Positions 4,851-10,624 of a DNA stretch of 12,027 nucleotides are shown here, piece after piece. The stretch's first letter is position 1, and the number at the start of each line of letters is the position of its first letter. Under the pieces are notes generated by a model, which was not told where the DNA came from, did no database searches, and was given only the letters and a program-made list of their open reading frames with translations. The stretch spans positions 1 through 12,027 of the forward strand of contig CABUDB010000024.1 of assembly GCA_902490245.1 (NCBI GenBank). Direction: 5' to 3'. The translations under genes and the position numbers were made by a program. Source of the stretch: an uncultured Collinsella sp. Its GTDB lineage: Bacteria > Actinomycetota > Coriobacteriia > Coriobacteriales > Coriobacteriaceae.

Positions 4851-7427
4851 TTGAAGCTCATCATCGCCGAGAAAAACGACGCCGCGCGGCAGATCGCCGA
4901 GCGTCTGTCCACGGGCAAACCCAAAAAGGACAAGGTGTACAACACCGCCATTTACCGTTTTGAGTGGAAGGGCGAGGAGTGCGTGACGATCGGTCTTGCC
5001 GGTCACATCCTTGCGCCCGATTTTTGCGACAGCGTGCTGTTCGATAAAAAGCTGGGCTGGTATTCGGTTACTGAGGACGGCGAGATGCTGCCGGCCGACA
5101 TGCCCGATGGCCTGGCGCGCCCGCCCTATGACACCAAGCGCAAGCCGTTTCTTGCCGACGGTATCTCCATCAAGGGCTGGAAGCTTGAGAGTCTGCCCTA
5201 CCTCACCTGGGCACCCGTCATTAAGCTGCCGGCCGAGAAGGAGCTCATCCGCTCGCTCAAGAACCTCGCCAAAAAGTCCGACAGCGTCATCATCGCTACG
5301 GACTTCGATCGCGAGGGCGAGCTGATCGGTTCGGACGCCCTCAACAAGGTGCGCGAGGTTGCGCCCGACTTGCCGGTCGCCCGCGCCCAGTATTCTTCGT
5401 TTACCAAGGCCGAGATCACGCAGGCCTTCGATAACCTTGTCTCGCTCGACCAGAATCTGGCCGACGCCGGCGAGAGCCGCCAGCACATCGACCTCATTTG
5501 GGGTGCGGTGCTCACGCGCTACCTGACGCTCGCCAAGTTTGGCGGCTTTGGTAACGTGCGCTCTGCCGGCCGCGTGCAGACGCCGACGCTTGCCCTGGTG
5601 GTCGAGCGCGAGCGCGAGCGCATGGCGTTTGTGCCCGAGGACTATTGGCAGATTCGCGGCATGGGCGCCGCACAGGGTGCTGCCGAGGATGACCGCTTTA
5701 AGATTGCGCACAAGACGGCACGCTTTACCGACAAGGATGCTGCTGAGACGGCGTACGGCCATGTTGACGGCGTCGCGACGGCAACCGTCGCCGCGGTGAC
5801 CAAGCGCTCGCGCAAGCAGCAGCCGCCCACGCCGTTTGCGACCACCTCGCTGCAGGCCGCCGCCGCGGCCGAGGGCATCTCGCCTGCGCGTACCATGCGC
5901 ATCGCCGAGTCCCTCTACATGGCGGGTCTCATCAGCTACCCGCGTGTCGACAACACCGTGTATCCCGCGACGCTCGATCTGGGCGCCGTGGTGAGTGACC
6001 TGGCAAAGATCAACCCGGCGCTGGCGCCCGTGTGCAAAAAGGTACTCGCTGGTCCCATGAAGCCCACGCGCGGTAAAGTCGAGACCACCGATCACCCGCC
6101 TATCTACCCCACGGGCGAGGGCGATCCTTCCACGCTCGACGGCGGCCAGCGCAAGCTCTACGACCTCATCGCCCGCCGCTTCCTGGCGACGCTCATGGGT
6201 CCCGCGACCATCGAGAACACCAAGCTTGAGCTCGATGTGAACGGCGAGCCGTTCGTGGCTTCGGGCGACGTGCTCGTGACCCCCGGTTTCCGCGAAGCGT
6301 ACCCGCACGGCCTCAAGCGCGACGAGCAGATGCCGCCGCTGGAGCAGGGCGACACGGTCGATGTGTTTGACATTAAGCTCGAGGCCAAGCAGACCGAGCC
6401 GCCCGCGCGCTACAGCCAGGGCAAGCTCGTGCAGGAGATGGAAAAGCGCGGCCTGGGCACCAAGTCCACGCGCGCGAGCATCATCGAGCGCCTGTATGCC
6501 GTGCGCTATCTCAAAAACGATCCCGTGGAGCCGAGCCAGCTGGGCATTGCCATCATCGACGCGCTGACGCAGTTTGCCCCGCGCATCACGAGCCCCGATA
6601 TGACCAGCGAGCTCGATGGCGATATGACCCGTGTGGAGCGCGGCGAGGATACCGAAGAGCATGTCGTGACGCACTCGCGCGCGCTGCTGGCTGGCGTGCT
6701 CGACGAGCTGCTCAAGCACACGCAGGAGCTGGGCGACGCTATCAGCGACGCCGTCACGGCCGATGCGCGCGTGGGCGCTTGCCCCAAGTGCGGCAAGGAC
6801 CTGGTTATGAAGACGAGCGCCAAGACCCGTGGCAGCTTCATTGGCTGCATGGGCTGGCCCGACTGCGATGTGACCTATCCGGTGCCGAGCGGCGTCAAGG
6901 TGAGTCCGCTCGAGGGCGAGGCGGCCGTGTGCCCCGAGTGCGGCGCGCCGCGCATTAAATGCCAACCGTTCCGTCAGAAGGCCTTCGAGATCTGCGTGAA
7001 CCCGACGTGCCCCACCAACTACGAGCCCGACCTTAAGGTGGGCGAGTGCAAGGTGTGCGCCGAGGCCGGACGTCATGGCGACCTGATCGCGCACAAGAGC
7101 GAGAAGAGCGGCAAGCGCTTTATCCGCTGCACCAACTACGATGACTGCGGCGTGAGCTATCCTCTGCCGGCGCGCGGCAAGCTCGAGGCGACGGGTGAGA
7201 CCTGCCCCGAGTGCGGTGCCCCCATCGTGGTGGTCAACACGGCGCGCGGACCGTGGCGCATCTGCGTGAACATGGACTGTCCGACCAAGGAGAAGAAGCC
7301 GGCTCGCGGCCGCAAGACTACGACCAAGGCGAGCACGGCAAAGAAGACGACGGCTGCGAAGAAGACGACGGCCAAGAAGGCCACGACAAAGAAGTCGACT
7401 GCCAAGAAGGCAACCGCCGACAAATAG
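4851..7427 (+). CDS. Type IA DNA topoisomerase with zinc ribbons and a lysine-rich tail
   Basis: The enzyme cuts one DNA strand through a 5'-phosphotyrosine link and passes the other strand, relaxing negative supercoils or decatenating. It has 858 aa from a TTG start, set by GGAG at 4841-4844. The TOPRIM domain has Glu7 (LIIAEKND) and the metal triad Asp151, Asp153, Glu155 (ATDFDREGELIG). The active-site tyrosine is Tyr363 in GLISYPRVDNTVYP, with Arg365. The AEK start, DFDREGELIG and IDLIWGAVLTRYLT resemble archaeal TopA-like and TopB enzymes more than bacterial TopA (VESPAKAKTI, DPDREGEAIAWH). Four Cys4 zinc ribbons span about 644-810. From about 812, a 47-residue Lys/Thr/Ala tail resembles histone-tail-like DNA-binding extensions. 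No gene symbol is given, because whether it is the cell's main topoisomerase I or a second enzyme cannot be told here. It is 54 bases after hypB and probably last in the operon. Confidence 0.95.
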   Translation: MKLIIAEKNDAARQIAERLSTGKPKKDKVYNTAIYRFEWKGEECVTIGLAGHILAPDFCDSVLFDKKLGWYSVTEDGEMLPADMPDGLARPPYDTKRKPFLADGISIKGWKLESLPYLTWAPVIKLPAEKELIRSLKNLAKKSDSVIIATDFDREGELIGSDALNKVREVAPDLPVARAQYSSFTKAEITQAFDNLVSLDQNLADAGESRQHIDLIWGAVLTRYLTLAKFGGFGNVRSAGRVQTPTLALVVERERERMAFVPEDYWQIRGMGAAQGAAEDDRFKIAHKTARFTDKDAAETAYGHVDGVATATVAAVTKRSRKQQPPTPFATTSLQAAAAAEGISPARTMRIAESLYMAGLISYPRVDNTVYPATLDLGAVVSDLAKINPALAPVCKKVLAGPMKPTRGKVETTDHPPIYPTGEGDPSTLDGGQRKLYDLIARRFLATLMGPATIENTKLELDVNGEPFVASGDVLVTPGFREAYPHGLKRDEQMPPLEQGDTVDVFDIKLEAKQTEPPARYSQGKLVQEMEKRGLGTKSTRASIIERLYAVRYLKNDPVEPSQLGIAIIDALTQFAPRITSPDMTSELDGDMTRVERGEDTEEHVVTHSRALLAGVLDELLKHTQELGDAISDAVTADARVGACPKCGKDLVMKTSAKTRGSFIGCMGWPDCDVTYPVPSGVKVSPLEGEAAVCPECGAPRIKCQPFRQKAFEICVNPTCPTNYEPDLKVGECKVCAEAGRHGDLIAHKSEKSGKRFIRCTNYDDCGVSYPLPARGKLEATGETCPECGAPIVVVNTARGPWRICVNMDCPTKEKKPARGRKTTTKASTAKKTTAAKKTTAKKATTKKSTAKKATADK

Positions 7428-7453
7428 CCGAACAGCGACACGCCACAGCAACA

Positions 7454-7491
7454 GGGGCCGGGTGCGCGAATCCAAACGCGCACCCGGCCCC
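7454..7491. terminator. 15-bp perfect hairpin between convergent genes, probable terminator
   Basis: GGGGCCGGGTGCGCG (7454-7468) and CGCGCACCCGGCCCC (7477-7491) are exact reverse complements around an 8-base loop (AATCCAAA). It lies 26 bases after the topoisomerase stop. Neither side has a T-run, so it is not a textbook intrinsic terminator, but its position and strength suggest transcript end formation or 3'-end protection, possibly for both convergent units. Confidence 0.7.
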
Positions 7492-7498
7492 GCTCATG

Positions 7499-7565
7499 AG
7501 TTGCGGTGAAATAGTTCTTATTTGAGCTTGTAGGGCTCAAAAACCGGAACTATTCCACCGCAACT
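7499..7565. repeat. Palindromic repeat, copy 1 (3' side of the zinc-ribbon gene)
   Basis: Outer arms are 7499-7517 (AGTTGCGGTGAAATAGTTC) and 7547-7565, complementary at 18 of 19 positions. The one exception (A7509/C7555) becomes a U-G wobble in a minus-strand transcript. Inside is a second hairpin, TTTGAGC (7521-7527) with GCTCAAA (7535-7541) and a 7-base loop. It begins 18 bases downstream of the stop of the minus-strand gene and 7 bases from the 7454-7491 hairpin. The outer 16 bases, AGTTGCGGTGAAATAG, are identical to those of copy 2 at 8635-8705. Confidence 0.85.
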
Positions 7566-7583
7566 TCTTGTTGGTTGGGGAGT

Positions 7584-8567
7584 TTAGTTCACTTCGACGG
7601 GTTTGGCGCCGGGATAGCGCTCCTCAAAGTCTAGGCGGTACTTATTGTCATTGGTGCCCGCCACGTTGTCGCGTGACAGCGGTGCCACGATTTCATTCTT
7701 GTGGTCCGCGGGCTTGGCGTATTTCAGGCTGATCTCCCAGGCATCGCAGATCGCGTCGATGCGGTGATCCAGATCGTCGTACAGGGCGATGATGTCCTTC
7801 CAGGAGCTGTAGTTCTTGGAGCTCGTGGGGACGTCCAGGTCCTCGACGATGTCGTAATACTGCTCGATGGTGTCCTCCGTGCGCTCGGCGACGTCGGCGA
7901 GATTTTGACGGGTGGTGCGATCTTCTTCCAGATAGCTGCCGTTGAAGTTCTGCGCGCAGCCACGGACGTAGTTGTCGAGGTCTTCGAGCAGGTCGTAGTA
8001 TTCGCTCAGTCGGCGGTAGAGGTTCTGCTCGGAGAGCGTTGCTTCGCCGCCATCCTCGTCGTCATCGTCATCATCGTCGTACAGGCTGTTGGGATCGCCG
8101 AGAGGCTTTAGGTCATCGTCGTCGACGTCATGGTGCAGCTTAGCTACCTCGGCAGTCGTCTGCGTGGCGGCGTTGTCGAAAGGCTTGATCACAAAGAAAA
8201 CGACCAGGGCGATGATGATCGCCACCAGCACAACGATAACGGCGATAAGCGGCCCGGTGCCGCTCTTTTTGGGAACGGGGGTCTGTGGCGAAGCAGGCGC
8301 GTATGCGGGAGCCGGCTGCTGTTGGGGCGAGCCACTCGCGACGGGTATGCGCTGCGTGGTCTCGACGGCCGCGGGGCCTGCGGCGGGGTCGGGGCGATAG
8401 GCGAGGGGGTCGTCCGCCTTGGCTTGCGGCGTATCGAGGGAACCGGTCTGCTCAAAAGCGGGCTGGCTATCGCTTGCGGTTGTTTGCTCAACGGGTACAC
8501 CGCACGAGGTGCAGAACTTGGCATCATCTGCAAGAAGCTTGCCGCACGAGGCACAATACCGAGACAT
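7584..8567 (-). CDS. Zinc-ribbon, single-pass membrane protein of unknown function
   Basis: The 327-residue product begins with a zinc ribbon, CASC at Cys5/Cys8 and CTSC at Cys19/Cys22, of the type placed at the cytoplasmic N-terminus of many uncharacterised membrane proteins. A Pro/Gln/Ala-rich linker follows (about 27-103). One hydrophobic helix (106-127, PLIAVIVVLVAIIIALVVFFVI) predicts an N-in, C-out topology. Just outside the membrane lies an Asp-rich stretch (149-172) with seven consecutive Asp at 164-170, then a mostly helical domain rich in Tyr, Asp and Leu (about 178-285) and a short C-terminal segment. I do not recognise the extracytoplasmic domain. The ATG at 8567 is preferred over the upstream in-frame ATG at 8585 because AAAGGAG (8573-8579) precedes it by 5 bases. 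It is transcribed alone, convergent with the topoisomerase and divergent from tmk, and is flanked by two related palindromes. A role in sensing or in envelope metal binding is possible but unproven. Confidence 0.88.
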   Translation of the reverse strand: MSRYCASCGKLLADDAKFCTSCGVPVEQTTASDSQPAFEQTGSLDTPQAKADDPLAYRPDPAAGPAAVETTQRIPVASGSPQQQPAPAYAPASPQTPVPKKSGTGPLIAVIVVLVAIIIALVVFFVIKPFDNAATQTTAEVAKLHHDVDDDDLKPLGDPNSLYDDDDDDDEDGGEATLSEQNLYRRLSEYYDLLEDLDNYVRGCAQNFNGSYLEEDRTTRQNLADVAERTEDTIEQYYDIVEDLDVPTSSKNYSSWKDIIALYDDLDHRIDAICDAWEISLKYAKPADHKNEIVAPLSRDNVAGTNDNKYRLDFEERYPGAKPVEVN

Positions 8568-8572
8568 TGCCA

Positions 8573-8579
8573 CTCCTTT
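8573..8579 (-). promoter_or_regulatory. Ribosome binding site that sets the zinc-ribbon gene start
   Basis: Minus-strand AAAGGAG lies 5 bases from the ATG at 8567-8565. The longer alternative starting at 8585 would place this site inside the coding region. Confidence 0.7.
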
Positions 8580-8604
8580 CGCCACATTTCAATTCAATAC
8601 GACG

Positions 8605-8610
8605 ATTATA
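8605..8610 (-). promoter_or_regulatory. Consensus -10 box for the zinc-ribbon gene
   Basis: Read on the minus strand this is a perfect TATAAT, with a predicted start near 8598 and a leader of about 31 bases. The expected -35 positions (around 8628-8633, GATGGG) are a poor match. The palindrome at 8635-8705 begins just upstream of this -35 position, so a protein binding there could affect this promoter. Confidence 0.55.
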
Positions 8611-8634
8611 CCCTGCGTCCAAAATTCCCCATCA

Positions 8635-8705
8635 TAAGTTGCGGTGAAATAGGGACTGTTTGGCGGTCTCAGAGCTTCAATCAGTCCCTATTTCACCGCA
8701 ACTTA
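8635..8705. repeat. Palindromic repeat, copy 2 (between the zinc-ribbon gene and tmk)
   Basis: Arms 8635-8658 and 8682-8705 are exact reverse complements over 24 bases, around a 23-base loop. The arm starts TAAGTTGCGGTGAAATAG, the same outer sequence as copy 1, then continues GGACTG where copy 1 has TTC. The opposite arm changes to match, so pairing is kept. It lies in the divergent intergenic region, upstream of both the minus-strand promoter and the tmk promoter, so it is not placed as a terminator for either gene. Confidence 0.88.
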
Positions 8706-8706
8706 G

Positions 8707-8722
8707 TAGTCGCAGGCGACTA
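8707..8722. repeat. Small inverted repeat next to palindrome copy 2
   Basis: TAGTCG (8707-8712) and CGACTA (8717-8722) pair perfectly around CAGG. The sequence continues to GACTAGGT (8718-8725), which also occurs at 64-71 near the left end of the window beside another TAGTCG (40-45). It is just upstream of the tmk -35 box and could be an operator or part of the repeat. Confidence 0.4.
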
Positions 8723-8730
8723 GGTGGGAT

Positions 8731-8759
8731 TTGGGGTGCGCCGGACGCTGGGGTATCAT
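8731..8759 (+). promoter_or_regulatory. Promoter of the tmk-holB-ricT operon
   Basis: TTGGGG (8731-8736) and TATCAT (8754-8759) are separated by exactly 17 bases. Transcription would start near 8766, about 46 bases before the tmk ATG. This is the best -35/-10 pair in the window. Confidence 0.6.
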
Positions 8760-8811
8760 GGCTTGGTTGGTATATCTGCATTTACGCGCCTTGTAGGAAG
8801 GGACTGCGCCC

Positions 8812-9495
8812 ATGGCTTTTGAGCCCGCTCAACATAGCTTTATCACGCTCGAGGGCGTCGACGGCGCCGGCAAGTCCACGCAGGCGCGCCTGCTGGCCCG
8901 CGCGCTCGACCTTGCCGGCTACCAAGTCGTAACCCTGCGCGAGCCGGGCGGCACCGCCATCAGCGAAAAGATCCGCGCCCTGCTGCTCGACCCCGCCAAC
9001 ACGGCGATGGGCGATACCTGCGAGCTGCTGCTCTACGAGGCCGCGCGCGCCCAGCTGGTGCACGAGGTCATCGCGCCCGCCCTCGCGGCCGGCAAAGTGG
9101 TCCTGTGCGACCGTTTCTACGACTCCACGACCTGCTATCAGGCGTTTGCCGATGGCCTCGACCGCCAGATGGTACGCGATGCCAACAACCTCGCGGTTGC
9201 AGGCACGCATCCGGCACTCACGCTCGTCTATCACATCACGCCCGAGCAGGCGGCGCTGCGCATGGCCGCCCGCGGCGCGGCAGATCGCATGGAAGCCAAG
9301 GGCATGGCCTTCCAAGAGCGTGTTTACCAGGGATTTTGTGCCATCGCTGCCGAGGAACCGAACCGCGTAAAGCTCATCGACGCCACGGCTTCGGTCGAGG
9401 ATGTCTTCGCGCAGACGGTCGAGCAGGTTCGCGCATACGGTCTCGACATTCCGCAAGACGCCGTCGCCGCCGCGCTTGCCAAGGAGGCCGAGTAA
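8812..9495 (+). CDS. tmk: Thymidylate kinase (dTMP kinase)
   Basis: Tmk phosphorylates dTMP to dTDP with ATP, the committed kinase step for DNA thymidine triphosphate in the cytoplasm. The 227-aa product has the P-loop GVDGAGKST (15-23; Lys21, Ser22), REPGGT near residues 43-48 (phosphate/dTMP binding), DRFYDST (Asp100-Thr106, the DRY/DRF motif that binds the nucleotide) and a LID segment RGAADRMEAKG near 154-164. It is slightly longer than the usual 205-215 aa because of a C-terminal extension that ends in ALAKEAE. AGGAAGGGA (8795-8803) precedes the ATG. It is the first gene of the operon, and its last codons contain the ribosome site for holB, which starts one base after the tmk stop. Confidence 0.97.
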   Translation: MAFEPAQHSFITLEGVDGAGKSTQARLLARALDLAGYQVVTLREPGGTAISEKIRALLLDPANTAMGDTCELLLYEAARAQLVHEVIAPALAAGKVVLCDRFYDSTTCYQAFADGLDRQMVRDANNLAVAGTHPALTLVYHITPEQAALRMAARGAADRMEAKGMAFQERVYQGFCAIAAEEPNRVKLIDATASVEDVFAQTVEQVRAYGLDIPQDAVAAALAKEAE

Positions 9496-9496
9496 C

Positions 9497-10624
9497 ATGG
9501 CCCCCGCTCAGGCAAGCCTGCTGGCCAAGCTTGACACTCAGGAACGCGTGCGCGACTTTTTGACCAATGCTGTCGCCAGCGGTCGCGCATCGCACGCCTA
9601 CCTGTTTTTGGGCGCGCCCGGCGCGGGCAAGCTCGACGCCGCGTGGGCGCTCGCCCAAGCCTTCCTGTGCGAGCAGGATGGCTGCGGCTCATGTGATAGC
9701 TGCGTGCGCGTCGCCCGCCATACGCACCCCGACGTGCACTATTACACGCCCGAGAGCGCTACGGGCTACCTCATCGCCCAGACGCGCGAGCTACTCGACG
9801 ACGTGCCCCTGGCGCCCATCCGCGCCAAGGCCAAGGTCTACATCATTGACCGTGCCGAGCAGCTGCGCGCCAACACCGCCAACGCACTGCTCAAAACACT
9901 CGAGGAGCCGCCCGAGGGCGTTATGTTTATCTTGCTGGGCACCTCGGCAGACGTGATGTTGCCCACCATCGTGAGCCGCTGCCAGTGTGTGCCGTTTCGG
10001 CTGGTGTCGCCCACCGTGGCCGCGCGTGCCGTGAGTCGCGCGACGGGTCAGGATCTCGCGCGTTGCCGCATGGCGGTCGCCGTGGCGGGAAGCCCCACGC
10101 GCGGTATTGAGTTCCTTAAGAGTGCCGAGCGCCAGGATGCTCGCCGCCAGATGGTCCGCGCCATCGATTCGCTCATCGCTGCCGACGAGGCCGATGTGCT
10201 CAGCCGCGCCAAGTCGCTTATTGTCACCGTTAAGGCGCCGCTCGCCGAGGTCAAGTCCACACAGGAAAAGGTGCTCGAGCAAAACGCCGACTACCTGTCG
10301 CGTGGAGCATTGAAGCAGCTTGAGGACCGCAACAAGCGCGAACTCAACGCGCGCGAGCGTTCGGGTATCATGGAAGCGCTGGCGAGCGCGCGGACGCTCA
10401 TGCGCGACGTGCTGCTGACGCTTCAGGACGAGGCGGCCGACGTGGTGAACGAAGACGTGCGCGACACGATCGGTCGGCTTGCTGCCGCGACCAATGTTGC
10501 GGGTGCCACGCGGGCGCTCGAGGCAGTCGCGACCGCCGAGCGCAACATCGCCAGAAACGTTACTCCCCAGCTGGCCATCGAGGTCATGCTGTTCGATATC
10601 AGGAAGGCACTGAAATGCCGTTAG
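9497..10624 (+). CDS. holB: DNA polymerase III delta-prime subunit (clamp loader)
   Basis: Delta-prime is the stator of the clamp loader, which opens the beta sliding clamp and places it on primed DNA. The 375-aa product has AAA+ features. The P-loop-like GAPGAGKLD has Lys45 but Leu46 in place of Ser/Thr, consistent with a subunit that need not hydrolyse ATP. The zinc module has Cys58, Cys63, Cys66 and Cys69 (CEQDGCGSCDSC). VYIIDRAEQL is a Walker-B-like strand, NALLKTLEEPP follows, and the sensor motif SRC is at 160-162, the arginine finger supplied to the neighbouring subunit. The rest is a helical collar domain. The open frame extends upstream inside tmk to 9401, but the ATG at 9497 is chosen because AAGGAGG (9481-9487) lies 9 bases ahead and the extension is out-of-frame tmk code. 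Its end overlaps ricT by 10 bases. Confidence 0.95.
   Translation: MAPAQASLLAKLDTQERVRDFLTNAVASGRASHAYLFLGAPGAGKLDAAWALAQAFLCEQDGCGSCDSCVRVARHTHPDVHYYTPESATGYLIAQTRELLDDVPLAPIRAKAKVYIIDRAEQLRANTANALLKTLEEPPEGVMFILLGTSADVMLPTIVSRCQCVPFRLVSPTVAARAVSRATGQDLARCRMAVAVAGSPTRGIEFLKSAERQDARRQMVRAIDSLIAADEADVLSRAKSLIVTVKAPLAEVKSTQEKVLEQNADYLSRGALKQLEDRNKRELNARERSGIMEALASARTLMRDVLLTLQDEAADVVNEDVRDTIGRLAAATNVAGATRALEAVATAERNIARNVTPQLAIEVMLFDIRKALKCR

Noticed and set aside
7320..7424. Repetitive AAG/ACG-rich stretch as a DNA repeat or CRISPR-like array
   Set aside because: It is the in-frame Lys/Thr/Ala tail of the topoisomerase; the repetition follows from protein composition, with no regular spacers.
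4107..7475. Minus-strand open frame of 1122 codons opposite hypB and the topoisomerase
   Set aside because: It mirrors two certain plus-strand genes. In GC-rich DNA the complementary frame stays open because of codon bias. The product is an Arg/His/Leu/Gly/Ala-rich composition with no recognisable domain and no ribosome site.
8047..8090. Trinucleotide-like run (GTC/ATC) as a microsatellite element
   Set aside because: It encodes the Asp run of the minus-strand zinc-ribbon protein with mixed GAC/GAT codons. It is better explained as coding sequence, though slippage could vary its length.
9401..9496. Upstream extension of holB inside tmk (32 extra residues)
   Set aside because: The extension is Ser/Arg/Pro-rich out-of-frame tmk sequence. 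A strong AAGGAGG sits before the ATG at 9497, and homology-like sequence begins there.
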